Shown here in pieces: positions 26,266 through 35,783 of a stretch of DNA of 64,000 bases. The DNA lies in contig NZ_VOSW01000029.1 of NCBI RefSeq assembly GCF_009690905.1, positions 1 through 64,000 on the forward strand, given 5' to 3'. This DNA is from Paraburkholderia madseniana. GTDB lineage: Bacteria > Pseudomonadota > Gammaproteobacteria > Burkholderiales > Burkholderiaceae. The notes beneath the pieces were generated by a model that had not been told where the DNA came from, searched no databases, and saw only the letters and a program-made list of their open reading frames with translations. The number at the start of each line of letters is the position of its first letter. The stretch's first letter is position 1. The position numbers and the translations under genes were made by a program.

Positions 26266-27528
26266 ATGACTGCAACAGCGATATCGGAGATTCCGACCAT
26301 GGAAAGCGCGATCGACAGCTCCCCGACAGTGTCCGCACTGCCTTCAACCGTGATGTGTGCCGCACCGGCCCAGGGCGAGCCGTATCTGTTGACGCCGGGA
26401 CCGCTGACCACGGCGCTCTCGACCAAGGAAGCGATGCTGCGCGACTGGGGCTCGTGGGACGGCGACTTCCGCGCAATGACCGCTCAACTGCGCCGCAGCT
26501 TGCTGGACATTGCCGGAGACAGCGACGGCGAGTACGACTGCGTGCCGCTTCAGGGCAGCGGCAGCTATTGCGTCGAAGCCATGCTCGGCAGCCTGATTCC
26601 GCGCGACGGCCATGCATTGGTACTGGCCAACGGCGCCTACGGCAAGCGCATCGCAACCACCCTCGGCTATCTCGGCCGTGCCCGCACGGTGCTCGACAAG
26701 GGCGACTATCTGCCGCCGCGCGGCGCCGAAGTCGAAAGCATGCTGGACGCCGATCCGCGCATCACGCACGTGGTCGCGGTGCATTGTGAAACGAGCTCAG
26801 GGATTCTCAACCCGATCGAAGAAATCGCCGCTGCAACCGCAAAAAAAGGCCGCAAGCTGCTGATCGACTCGATGAGCGCATTCGGCGCGGTGCCGCTCGA
26901 TGTGCGTCAGATTCCGTGCGAGGCCTTCGTGTCGTCGGCGAACAAGTGCATCGAGGGCGTGCCCGGTTTCGGGTTCGTGATCGGTCGCAAGAGTGCATTG
27001 CAGGAGGCCAAGGGCCGCAGCCATTCGCTCTCGCTCGATGTGTACGACCAGTGGGACGTGATGAACCGCACCGGCCAATGGCGCTTCACGCCGCCGACGC
27101 ATACCGTCGCCGCGTTTATCGAAGCATTGCGTCTGCACAAGCTCGAAGGCGGCCAGGCCGGGCGTCTCGCGCGTTACGCGAACAATCGCGACGTGCTGGT
27201 CGCGGGCATGCAGGAACTCGGCTTCGAGCCGCTGCTGAACGCGCGTTGGCGCTCGCCGATCATCGTGACGTTTTTTGCGCCGGCGCATCCGTCGTTCAAA
27301 TTCGAGCACTTCTATGAATTGATGAAGAAGCAGGGTTTCATCATCTATCCGGGCAAGCTGACGGTGGTGGACAGCTTCCGCATCGGTTGCATCGGTCAGG
27401 TGGATGAGCGCGTGATGCACCGCGTGGTGCGGGCCTGCGCGCAGTCGCTGCAAGCGATGGGCGTCGCGCATGCCGCGCCGCCTGCGGCGGCGCTCGAAGA
27501 GCGCAAGACCTTGGCCGAAGCGGCTTGA
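26266..27528 (+). CDS. phnW: 2-aminoethylphosphonate-pyruvate transaminase PhnW
   Basis: A 420-residue fold-type-I PLP transaminase. The family's opening YLLTPGPLTTALSTKEAMLRDWGSWD, the QGSGSYCVEAMLG loop and the PLP-lysine segment SSANKCIEGVPGFGFVI are present. It transfers the amino group of 2-aminoethylphosphonate to pyruvate, giving phosphonoacetaldehyde for PhnX, encoded next. An in-frame ATG at 26299 is an alternative start, since the first residues are not conserved in the family. Confidence 0.92.
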   Translation: MTATAISEIPTMESAIDSSPTVSALPSTVMCAAPAQGEPYLLTPGPLTTALSTKEAMLRDWGSWDGDFRAMTAQLRRSLLDIAGDSDGEYDCVPLQGSGSYCVEAMLGSLIPRDGHALVLANGAYGKRIATTLGYLGRARTVLDKGDYLPPRGAEVESMLDADPRITHVVAVHCETSSGILNPIEEIAAATAKKGRKLLIDSMSAFGAVPLDVRQIPCEAFVSSANKCIEGVPGFGFVIGRKSALQEAKGRSHSLSLDVYDQWDVMNRTGQWRFTPPTHTVAAFIEALRLHKLEGGQAGRLARYANNRDVLVAGMQELGFEPLLNARWRSPIIVTFFAPAHPSFKFEHFYELMKKQGFIIYPGKLTVVDSFRIGCIGQVDERVMHRVVRACAQSLQAMGVAHAAPPAAALEERKTLAEAA

Positions 27529-27604
27529 TCAGCGCGGCTTGGGTGCGGAATACAAACGCGCGGCACGTCGCGCGAGCCTTACAACCTCCAGAGAACCGAA
27601 GTAA

Positions 27605-28408
27605 ATGAAACACGTAAAAGCAGTGATTTTCGACTGGGCCGGCACGGTGGTCGATTATGGTTCGTTGGCCCCGATGGGCGCGTTTGTCGAGACGTTCGAG
27701 CAGTTCGGCGTGTCGATCACGATCGACGAAGCACGCGGCCCGATGGGCATGGCCAAGCGTCCGCATATCGCGGCGCTGATGGCCTTGCCGCGCGTGTCGC
27801 AAGCATGGGCCGACAAGTACGGCCACAAGCCGGGCGAAGCGGACATCGACGCGGTGTACGACGTCTTCGTGCCGAAGAATATCGCGGTGGCCGCGAGCTA
27901 CAGTTCGGTGATTCCGGGCGTGGCGGAAGTGACGAGCGCGCTGCGTAGCGACGACATCCGGATCGGCACGACCACCGGCTATACGCGCGAAATCATGGCC
28001 GAGATCGTGCCGGGCGCGGCGGCCCAGGGTTTTTCGCCGGATAGCATCGTGTGTACGGGTGACACGCCGGAAGGGCGTCCGTCGCCGTACATGATCTACA
28101 AGACGCTGCCGGAATTGGGTGTGTGGCGTGCGAAGGATGCGATCAAGGTCGACGACACCGAGGTCGGTATCGAGGAAGGGATCAACGGCGGCACGTGGGC
28201 GGTGGGTGTTGCCGTCAGCGGCAATGCCTTCGGTATGGCTGAGGACGACGTCAAGGCGCTGGCGCCGGATGAATTTGCATGGCGGCGCAAGGTGGCGATC
28301 CAGAAGTTGCAGGCCGCCGGGGCGCACTATGTGATCGATAGCGTGGCGGATCTGATGCCGGTGGTGCGTGACATCGATGCGCGGTTGGCGCGAGGCGAGC
28401 GGCCTTAA
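27605..28408 (+). CDS. phnX: Phosphonoacetaldehyde hydrolase PhnX
   Basis: A 267-residue HAD-superfamily C-P hydrolase. The nucleophile is D10 in FDWAGTVVD, and the Schiff-base lysine of the cap domain is K51 in PMGMAKRPHI; TTTGYT and KVDDTEVGIEEG supply the remaining HAD motifs. It cleaves phosphonoacetaldehyde to acetaldehyde and phosphate. It lies 76 bp after phnW, presumably cotranscribed, completing the two-step route. No phosphonate transporter gene is in this window. Confidence 0.94.
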   Translation: MKHVKAVIFDWAGTVVDYGSLAPMGAFVETFEQFGVSITIDEARGPMGMAKRPHIAALMALPRVSQAWADKYGHKPGEADIDAVYDVFVPKNIAVAASYSSVIPGVAEVTSALRSDDIRIGTTTGYTREIMAEIVPGAAAQGFSPDSIVCTGDTPEGRPSPYMIYKTLPELGVWRAKDAIKVDDTEVGIEEGINGGTWAVGVAVSGNAFGMAEDDVKALAPDEFAWRRKVAIQKLQAAGAHYVIDSVADLMPVVRDIDARLARGERP

Positions 28409-28565
28409 GCGAATGCGAGGCACAAAGGCGTTCGGCTGCACCGCAGAACATCCGGATTACACGATTGCAGGTTGCAATTGTCTGCTGAATGAATCAGCTT
28501 CCTACCGCTCAAGTTTCGAATGCAGATGCCGTTGACACGAGCTAGTCACTTCCGGGAACCCAGCC

Positions 28566-29597
28566 GTGCAACTCGCTTACAGTAACGATCGTCTGTCCAG
28601 CAGGATGTTGGTTGATCCGTCCGCCGCCGGCGAACCCGAGGTGGAATCGTCGGTCATCGAGTGGTTGTTGCATGACGATCAGGTGATGCGCGAATGCTTC
28701 ACGCACGCGGCGGAAATCCTGAAGAGCGTAACCGGCGCGGCGATCACCGCGATCACGTTGCTCGACGAGGAGCATCAGCACTACCGGGCCGAAGTCGGCA
28801 TGGCGATGCCGCTCGTGACCCGCGCTCGTTCGCTGGCCGACTACGCGGTGCGCGACGCGGAGCTGTTCGTCATCGAGGATGCCCACGATGACACCCGTTT
28901 CGGTGAATGCATGCTGGTGCAGCGCCATCCCTTCGTGCGCTTTTACGCGGCGATTGCACTGCGCGCGCCGAACGGCGAGATCGTCGGCGCGCTGTGCGCG
29001 ATGGACCCCGCACCCGGCGGTCTCGATGCGTCGCAACGCGGCGTGTTTTACCACCTGCGCGCGATGATCGAAAACGATCTGAAAATGCGCACGGCCACCG
29101 CGATCGATCCGCTCACCCAGTTGTACAACCGCCGCTTCCTGCTGGAAAGCATCGCGCGCAAATGGAAAGACGCACGTGAGGGCGAAGTGATGGGCTCAGT
29201 GGTGGTCGACGTCGACTGGTTCAAACAGTACAACGACACCTACGGCCACCAGGCGGGCGACCATTGTTTGCGCAAGGTGGCTTCGGTGATGCAGTCGGCG
29301 TCCGACGGCGAGCGCATCATCGCCGGGCGCATGGGGGGCGAGGAGTTCGGCCTGCTGGTGCTGCGAGCGGAGCCGGTGACGCTTGAAGACACGCTCGAAG
29401 CGCTGCGGCAGGGCGTCGAAGACCTGGCGATCGAACATCGCGCCTCGCCGCTCGGCATGGTGACGGTGAGCGTCGGCGCCTCGTTGACGCGCATGACCGA
29501 GGGGGCGCGGCTGGCACATCGCGAGGGCTTCGCGAGCGCGGACCGGGCGCTGTATCGCTCGAAACACGACGGCAGGAATCTGGTGACGATGGCCTAG
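28566..29597 (+). CDS. GAF-GGDEF diguanylate cyclase
   Basis: A 343-residue protein with an N-terminal GAF domain (about 35-165) and a C-terminal GGDEF domain. The active-site motif is intact as RMGGEEFG, with DPLTQLYNRRFLLE and VDVDWFKQYNDTYGHQAGD upstream, so cyclic-di-GMP synthesis is expected. No RxxD inhibitory site is seen five residues before the active-site motif. No membrane segment is present; a cytosolic signal should bind the GAF domain. The GTG start is uncertain, with an ATG at 28605 as alternative. Confidence 0.85.
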   Translation: MQLAYSNDRLSSRMLVDPSAAGEPEVESSVIEWLLHDDQVMRECFTHAAEILKSVTGAAITAITLLDEEHQHYRAEVGMAMPLVTRARSLADYAVRDAELFVIEDAHDDTRFGECMLVQRHPFVRFYAAIALRAPNGEIVGALCAMDPAPGGLDASQRGVFYHLRAMIENDLKMRTATAIDPLTQLYNRRFLLESIARKWKDAREGEVMGSVVVDVDWFKQYNDTYGHQAGDHCLRKVASVMQSASDGERIIAGRMGGEEFGLLVLRAEPVTLEDTLEALRQGVEDLAIEHRASPLGMVTVSVGASLTRMTEGARLAHREGFASADRALYRSKHDGRNLVTMA

Positions 29598-29758
29598 GGC
29601 AGGCCGCCTCGCGCGGGGACGGGTCTATACGGAAGCTCGCTGACGACGGTGCGGTTCCCGTCGGATCATAGCGGCGCGATAATGCACTGCAGTCCACACA
29701 GACGACCCGGCCGGTTTAGCCGGACGGCGTCGCTAACCGGTGCAAGCGGAGGCGGCCT

Positions 29759-30127
29759 ATGAACGCGTTTGGCAGATCGACATTGCTGGTTCTCATCCTG
29801 GTGTCGGCGATTTCAATGGCCGATGACCAGACGCCCATGACCAAAGAAGCACTGGCGAAGGCGGTGCCAGGCTCGACGATGGAGCGCACGAACGACAGCG
29901 GACGAGTCAGGAACTGGACCAATAACGAAGACGGCAGCGCCACGATCACACGCATGCCCCGGCCGGGCGGCAAGCAGGGCGTGCAGAAGACATCCGGACA
30001 CTGGTCGATTTCCAATGACGGCCGCTACTGCCTGACCGAAGACTGGTCCACCAAAGAAGGCGGTCCTGTGGACTGGTGCCGTCACGTCGTGGCCGGACCC
30101 GGTGGGGCACTGCAGTTCGTCAACTGA
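29759..30127 (+). CDS. Small exported protein, DUF995-like
   Basis: A 122-residue protein with a typical signal peptide (about 20 residues, hydrophobic core TLLVLILVSAIS) and a mature part containing GHWSISNDGRYCLTEDW and WCRHVV. The tryptophan/cysteine pattern resembles DUF995-type periplasmic proteins, and the two cysteines may form a disulfide. An ATP-independent periplasmic role is all that can be suggested. It stands alone between the GGDEF gene and the convergent Hsp70 operon. Confidence 0.6.
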   Translation: MNAFGRSTLLVLILVSAISMADDQTPMTKEALAKAVPGSTMERTNDSGRVRNWTNNEDGSATITRMPRPGGKQGVQKTSGHWSISNDGRYCLTEDWSTKEGGPVDWCRHVVAGPGGALQFVN

Positions 30128-30159
30128 CCTTCGCGCAGTGCCCGCACCCTGGCGCTCGC

Positions 30160-33048
30160 TCATGGCGTTGCAGTTATCAGCTTCAGCCCCGCAGGCAGCG
30201 ATTCTCCGAACACCCGGCCTTCGTCGGCGTCATCGAGTTCCACGGTCTCGCCGACCATCGTGATCCACGCGCGCGGCGCATTGGCCGCTTCGAGTTTGCG
30301 CACCACGGTATGGCGCAAGTCTTCGGGCAGGTCGCGCGAGCGGTCGCCGGTCATGCGGGCGATCTGCACGGCGGCGAACGCTGCGGGGTCGACCTTCTTC
30401 CAGTCGAGCGCGAGGATCGTGTTCAGCCAAAGCGCCGCGATGTCCGGCGGCACGACGCTATGCGCGCTGCCATAGAACGGCCGCCGCGCACCGATGCGCC
30501 CGACCGCCCACCAGCTCTGATGATTTTCCGCGGGTTTCTTCAAGCGCGTGAGCACGGATTCGCCGAGCTCGATCTTGCGTTCGACCGGAATGCGTTCGAG
30601 CGACGCGCTTAGCCTGACCATGTCGGTGAAGCCGGTTTTCGACACGTCGAAGGGCAGTTTGTGACGCGATTGCGCGGCCGTTTGCAGATAGGCCATCGCG
30701 TCGAGCACGCGTAGTTGCGCGCTTTCGTCGAGCCCGCCCGCCGCGCGGCGCCATAGCGTCCACCATTCCGACCACACCTGGCTTTCGTTGACGTACTGGA
30801 TGCCGTCGTCGAAGAGCGACCAGAGTTGCTCCACACGCCATTCGTCGAGCGGATAGCCGAAGCCGGGCCGCACGCAATAGCCTGCGAGATTCAGCCACAA
30901 GCGTTCGTGGTCCGCCGAGCGCCGCCGGCGCCGCGCACGCTCCCACAGCGCGCCGAACAGTTCACGCAGCAGCGCGCTGTTCCAACCTTCGCGCGGGCCG
31001 AGCAGTTGTTCGAGTTGCGAGCGCAGGCGTTTGATTTCTTTCGGGTCGACGTTTTGCGCGCGTGTGCCGAAGCAGCGGTCGATATGGTCGATCGCCTGGT
31101 CGAGCGCGGGGTGCCGGGCTTGTGACGCATCCGCCGCCAGGTTCACCTGAGCATCTTCGCGGCGCAACTGGAATTCGAACAGCCAGCGCTGCGCCGGATT
31201 GTCGAGCTCGATGCAGTGGACTTCGAGCGTGCCCACTTCCGTGAGAGAGGTTGCGATCTGTACCGCGGTTTCGCCGCGCGTCGTGCTCGCGCCGCGCTGT
31301 TGCACGATCGTCGCAATAGGTGGCAGCCGAACGAAATCGCCTTGTGCAAGGTCGGCCATCTCGCCTGGTTGATAGATCGTATCCGCGCTTGAAGAGGCCA
31401 GGTGAAAACGCACAGGGTGCCCGAGGCGCAGCGCGAATGTTCGGTCTTCGATCCGGATTTCGTGGCCTTCTTCGGTGCCGCGCGGCAGCAGGCAGATGCC
31501 GCGTTGCGCCGGTTCGGCGTCTCGTTCGTCATTGCCGGTTTCGTCGAGAACGAGGAAGTAACTGCGTGCCGAGCCGCCACCGATTTTCGGCGCCTGGCCA
31601 GCGCGCGCGAGGGCATAAGCGACCGCGCCGCGCGCCACGGCGACGTCGGGATTGTCGTTGTGCAGAACGTTGAGCGGTTCGCCGCGCCACGTGCCCAAAG
31701 TGCTGGACAGGCGTTGCGCGAGTGCTTCAGCGCGGAACACGCCGCCGTTCAGTAACAGCGTGTCGGGCACCGGCAACGGCTCGTCCTGAGCTTCGCCCGC
31801 ACCGGAGGGAAGCGCGGAGGAATCAGTAGCCGAACCCAGCGCCTTACGCGACTGCGCCGCGAAGCGATTCAGAAACGCCGCGATATGACGCGTGACCGCC
31901 GCATCGGTGGCATAGGGCAGGCCGAACTCGACAATCGCGCCGCGCGGCCTGCCCGGCCGTTCGTTCGATGCCACCGCCGGAAAGAATCCGTCGACGATGA
32001 TCTGCTCGACTTCCTCGCGCGTGACCTGCGCCGTGCGCGCGCCGCCGATCAGCTTCGAGCCTGCGCCGAGCAGCGTGATCGAAGCCGACTCCGGCGCGTC
32101 TGGGCCGAGCAGTTGTTCCTTCGCGCCGCGGCAACGCTCGACCAGTTGCGAGAGGCTCGCCGCCGATAGACGCGTGCGCTCGTTGCCCGCTTGAGGCAAA
32201 CGCGCCTCGACGCGATGCGCGAGCGCGAGATCCATGTTGTCGCCGCCGAGCATCAGATGGTTGCCCACACCGATACGCGTGAGCTCCGGCTCGCCGTCAC
32301 GCATGCGGACTTCAATCAGCGTGAGGTCGGTGGTGCCGCCGCCCACGTCGCAGATCAGTACGAGTCGCGTGTCCGCCAGTTCGGTCGCAAGGCTTTCGCG
32401 ATGATGAAACAGCCAGTCGTAGAACGCGGCCTGCGGTTCTTCGAGCAGCCTTAATGTGGGCAGGCCCGCCATCCGCGCTGCTTCCACCGTCAGCGCTCGT
32501 GCGCCTTCGTCGAAAGAAGCGGGCACCGTCAGCACGATGTCTTGCGCTTCGAGTGGCGCGTCGGGAAAGCGTTGATTCCAGGCCGCCCGCACGTGCGCCA
32601 GATAGCTCGCGCTGGCTTCGACCGGCGAGACCTTGCGGACATCGTCCGCGGCGCCCCACGGCAGGATCGGCGCGACCCGGTCCACCGACGCGTGCGACAG
32701 CCAGCTTTTCGCACTCGCCACCAGCCGTCCCGGCACCTGGCCGCCGAGCGCACGCGCGAGCCTCCCGATTACTACTGGCGGATCCTGCTGATTTTCGACA
32801 GCTTTATCGATCGAACCGTCAGGCGCGCTCCACGGCAACTGCAAATCGCCCGCACTCAGCTCGCCCGGCGCCGCGTGATACCGCACCGAAGGCAGCAGCG
32901 GCCGTGAGGAGACTTCGCCGAGACTCACCAACTGATCGATCTCGAAGACGCGAATCTCCTGCGAGCCTGCCGCAGCATAGGCCAGCACCGTGTTACTGGT
33001 GCCGAGATCAATGCCGACGCTGTAGCGCTTCAGCTTCACTTCAGTCAT
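30160..33048 (-). CDS. Large Hsp70-family protein with C-terminal extension
   Basis: A 962-residue protein whose first half is an Hsp70/actin-fold ATPase: SVGIDLGTSNTVLAYA at the N-terminus, ASAKSWLSH, EEPQAAFYDWL, and the phosphate-2 motif ICDVGGGTTDLTLIEV. The usual DnaK substrate domain and C-terminal EEVD-type tail are not seen. Instead, about 350 residues form a helical, arginine- and tryptophan-rich extension (LLRELFGALWERARRRRR; WSEWWTLWRRAAGG). It starts in an ATGA overlap with the preceding Hsp70 gene. Chaperone function is presumed from fold only; clients are unknown. Confidence 0.85.
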   Translation of the reverse strand: MTEVKLKRYSVGIDLGTSNTVLAYAAAGSQEIRVFEIDQLVSLGEVSSRPLLPSVRYHAAPGELSAGDLQLPWSAPDGSIDKAVENQQDPPVVIGRLARALGGQVPGRLVASAKSWLSHASVDRVAPILPWGAADDVRKVSPVEASASYLAHVRAAWNQRFPDAPLEAQDIVLTVPASFDEGARALTVEAARMAGLPTLRLLEEPQAAFYDWLFHHRESLATELADTRLVLICDVGGGTTDLTLIEVRMRDGEPELTRIGVGNHLMLGGDNMDLALAHRVEARLPQAGNERTRLSAASLSQLVERCRGAKEQLLGPDAPESASITLLGAGSKLIGGARTAQVTREEVEQIIVDGFFPAVASNERPGRPRGAIVEFGLPYATDAAVTRHIAAFLNRFAAQSRKALGSATDSSALPSGAGEAQDEPLPVPDTLLLNGGVFRAEALAQRLSSTLGTWRGEPLNVLHNDNPDVAVARGAVAYALARAGQAPKIGGGSARSYFLVLDETGNDERDAEPAQRGICLLPRGTEEGHEIRIEDRTFALRLGHPVRFHLASSSADTIYQPGEMADLAQGDFVRLPPIATIVQQRGASTTRGETAVQIATSLTEVGTLEVHCIELDNPAQRWLFEFQLRREDAQVNLAADASQARHPALDQAIDHIDRCFGTRAQNVDPKEIKRLRSQLEQLLGPREGWNSALLRELFGALWERARRRRRSADHERLWLNLAGYCVRPGFGYPLDEWRVEQLWSLFDDGIQYVNESQVWSEWWTLWRRAAGGLDESAQLRVLDAMAYLQTAAQSRHKLPFDVSKTGFTDMVRLSASLERIPVERKIELGESVLTRLKKPAENHQSWWAVGRIGARRPFYGSAHSVVPPDIAALWLNTILALDWKKVDPAAFAAVQIARMTGDRSRDLPEDLRHTVVRKLEAANAPRAWITMVGETVELDDADEGRVFGESLPAGLKLITATP

Positions 33049-34895
33049 GCATTGGCGTTGCCGCGCACGTCGAACTCGACCTTCCAGCGTTCGTCGGTGC
33101 CGCGCGGCACGGCTTCGAGTTCGAGCGTGCCGGCTTCCGTCACGCGCGCACGCAGCTTCACCGGCACGACTTCACCAGCGGTGCGGCCGGCGGACGGCAG
33201 CGTCGCCTGGATTTCCTCCAGTTCCTGCAACTCCTCGGGCCCCCAGAAGTCGAGCAGCGTGCCGACCTGATCCTGACGACGCACCGACGATCCGAAGAAA
33301 CGGAAGTGCACCGGCTCGCCGACGACCAGGCCGAACTCCTGCGCCGGCAGTTCGGCGTCCGTACCTTCCTCCATGCCGAACGGCGCGACGCACAGCGCCT
33401 GCACCGGCGGCTCGAGACCGGGGACGGCGGGCATCGCCGATTCGATGGCGATGTAGTACGCGCGTGCGGTGCCGCCACGAATACGCACGCCCTGGCCGCG
33501 CCGTACATAGCCGTAATAAGCCGCGCCGCGCGCGACGGCGAGATCGAGATCCGCGCCTTCGAGCAGGCGTGCCTGCGGCGCACCTTCGGCACCGAGCCAG
33601 CCATTGAGCGTGCCCATGATCCGCTCGACCAGCAGCGGCGACTTGAACACGCCGCCGTTGAAGAGCACTGCAGTGGGGTGCAGGAAAGTCGCGCCTTCCG
33701 TCGTGACGATATCGCGCAAGCCTTCGAGTTCGGCCAACGCACCCACCTGACGGCCAAGGAAGGCCGCCAGATGCCGCGTGATGCCCGCGTCCTGCGCATA
33801 CGGCAGGCCGAGTTGCGTCAGACCGGCACGCGCACGACTGACCGGACGCGCTGCACTATCCACCTGCGGGAAGAAACCTTCGAGGATCGTTTGGGTCAAC
33901 TCCGCGCGCGTGAGTTCGGTGCGAATCGAGCCGCCGATCAGCTTCGAGCCGCGGCTCGGCACGACGAGCGGCACGGTATCGGTCGACGGATCGCTGAGCA
34001 GCGTTTCCTTCGCCGAGCGGCAGGCATAGGTGAGGGCGCGCAGTTGCCACGCGTCGGCCTGGGTACCCTGCGCGGCAAGTTTGCGCGCGACCACGTGGGC
34101 AAGCGCGAGGTCCATGTTGTCGCCGCCGAGCAGAATGTGTTCGCCGACCGCGACGCGATGCAGTTCGAGATTGCCTTCGCGCTCGATCACGGCGATCAGC
34201 GAGAGGTCGGTCGTGCCGCCGCCCACGTCGACCACGAGAATGATGTCGCCGACCTTGACCTGCTTGCGCCATTGGCCGCCGCTCTTCTGAATCCAGCTAT
34301 AGAGCGCGGCTTGCGGTTCTTCGAGCAACGTCATACGTCCGTAACCGGCGGCTTCCGCTGCTTCGGCGGTCAACTCGCGTGCGGCCGGATCGAACGATGC
34401 AGGGATCGTTACCGTGATGTCTTGCTGGCTGAACGGTGCGTCCGGATGCGCGTGATCCCACGCTTCGCGCAGGTGCGTCAGATAGCGCACCGAGCTTTCG
34501 AGCGGCGACACGCGAGCGACTTCAGGCGGCGCGTCGTTCGGCAGAATCGCCGCGCGACGATCGACGCCGGGATGGCACAGCCAGCTCTTGGCGCTCGACA
34601 CGAGCCGAATCGGCGTGGCCGCGCCGCGGCTGCGGGCGAACTCGCCGACTGCGAATTCGCGCTGGCCGGTCCACGGGAGGTACAGGTCGCCGGAGGCGAG
34701 TTCGTCCGGATGCGGCAGGTAGAGGAACGAGGGCAGCAGATCGAGGTTGTCGATCGCGCCGGGACCGGTAAGTTGAGCGACCGGCAGCACGCCTTGGGCG
34801 GTCTTTTCACCATCGCTGGCCGTGGTGTCCACGTAGGACAGCGCGCAGTGCGTGGTGCCTAGATCGATACCGATTGAAAAGCGTGCGTCGCTCAT
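33045..34895 (-). CDS. Second Hsp70-family protein
   Basis: A 616-residue Hsp70-type protein with FSIGIDLGTTHCALSYVD, SAKSWLCHPGVDRRAAILP, EEPQAALYSWI and VVDVGGGTTDLSLIAV. It is clearly a paralogue of the larger downstream protein, sharing the region after the first motif, but lacks that protein's long extension. The final third is a beta-rich domain (VLPSAGRTAGEVVPVKLRARVTEAGTLELEAV). Both ends overlap neighbours by four bases, so the three genes are translated as a coupled unit. Confidence 0.85.
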   Translation of the reverse strand: MSDARFSIGIDLGTTHCALSYVDTTASDGEKTAQGVLPVAQLTGPGAIDNLDLLPSFLYLPHPDELASGDLYLPWTGQREFAVGEFARSRGAATPIRLVSSAKSWLCHPGVDRRAAILPNDAPPEVARVSPLESSVRYLTHLREAWDHAHPDAPFSQQDITVTIPASFDPAARELTAEAAEAAGYGRMTLLEEPQAALYSWIQKSGGQWRKQVKVGDIILVVDVGGGTTDLSLIAVIEREGNLELHRVAVGEHILLGGDNMDLALAHVVARKLAAQGTQADAWQLRALTYACRSAKETLLSDPSTDTVPLVVPSRGSKLIGGSIRTELTRAELTQTILEGFFPQVDSAARPVSRARAGLTQLGLPYAQDAGITRHLAAFLGRQVGALAELEGLRDIVTTEGATFLHPTAVLFNGGVFKSPLLVERIMGTLNGWLGAEGAPQARLLEGADLDLAVARGAAYYGYVRRGQGVRIRGGTARAYYIAIESAMPAVPGLEPPVQALCVAPFGMEEGTDAELPAQEFGLVVGEPVHFRFFGSSVRRQDQVGTLLDFWGPEELQELEEIQATLPSAGRTAGEVVPVKLRARVTEAGTLELEAVPRGTDERWKVEFDVRGNANA

Positions 34896-35488
34896 AGCTC
34901 CACCTCGGCCGGTGCGATTACCTTGGCGTTATGGCTGTCGGTCAGCTTCGGCAGACGCACTTCGTCGACACGCCAGCCGCGGTGGCTGATGCTGCCGTTA
35001 AACGGCGCCTTGCCGACCACATTGCCGGTCAGGCGAATCGAGGTGGCGTCGAAACCTTCGGCCAGCGTCACGCGGCTGCCTTCGGCTTCGTCGCGCACCG
35101 GACGGATCGTGAAATGCTCGCGCAGCGTCGTGCGGCAGCCGTCGTGCACGAGGCGGGCGGCGGCGCCGATGTCGGCGTCGCTATAGGCCTTGATATCTTC
35201 TTCGACGAAATCGATGAAGCGCGCGTCGCGTTGCAGCAGGCCAAGCAGTTGGAGTGCGGCGTCCGGGCTCGCTTCTTTCAGCGTGGGCGCCGGTTGCGGG
35301 GCTGGAGCCGGTGCCGCGGCAGGAGCGGGCGTGGGTGCGGGTGCAGCGCTCGCGGCAGCGACGCCACCTGCGTCGCCGTTACGCAGACGCAGCACCCCGG
35401 CGGCGAATTCGCCATCGCCGAGGATGCTGAAAAACGTACTGACGGCAAGTGAAATCCTGCCGAGGAAAGACGGGTTCGAATCGGTCAT
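34892..35488 (-). CDS. DUF2760-type protein, first gene of the Hsp70 operon
   Basis: A 198-residue protein: a short N-terminal hydrophobic helix (ISLAVSTFFSILGDG), an alanine/proline-rich linker (about residues 43-70), and a conserved C-terminal domain (ALQLLGLLQRDARFIDFVEEDIKAYSDADIGAAARLVHDGCR ... ISHRGWRVDEVRLPKL in outline) that I recognise as DUF2760. It overlaps the first Hsp70 gene by ATGA. The role is unknown; an adaptor or co-chaperone for the paired Hsp70 proteins is conceivable. The 295 bp to the next gene hold a small GGCGGCA/TGCCGCC hairpin near 35611 and nothing else recognised. Confidence 0.75.
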   Translation of the reverse strand: MTDSNPSFLGRISLAVSTFFSILGDGEFAAGVLRLRNGDAGGVAAASAAPAPTPAPAAAPAPAPQPAPTLKEASPDAALQLLGLLQRDARFIDFVEEDIKAYSDADIGAAARLVHDGCRTTLREHFTIRPVRDEAEGSRVTLAEGFDATSIRLTGNVVGKAPFNGSISHRGWRVDEVRLPKLTDSHNAKVIAPAEVEL

Positions 35489-35783
35489 GAATGCTCCTGA
35501 GGGGCTCTGTTAAAGGACGAGCTGTCCTGGCTGCGCCGCAAGCGACGAGCCCGGCGTGCCTGATTGGCGTGCTGGGCCGTCGTCATGCGTCATTGCGAGG
35601 GTCGGCGGCAAGCCTGCCGCCGAGGTCTGATTCATCCGGATTCGCGGCGCGTTTTGCGCGCGCAAAACCGGTATTTTGCCTTGTCGCGCGCTCGACGCGG
35701 GCAAAGGCGGGAATTCTAGCGGCTAATGGGTGGAGATTGGCGGGTGGCGCAGGCCGTCTTCCGGATGTACCCGGCTGCCCATT

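Noticed and set aside
32454..34862. An 802-codon open frame on the plus strand across the two Hsp70 genes
   Set aside because: It is antisense to two proteins with clear Hsp70 motifs, is extremely rich in Arg, Ala and Gly as expected for a GC-rich shadow, and has no recognisable domain.
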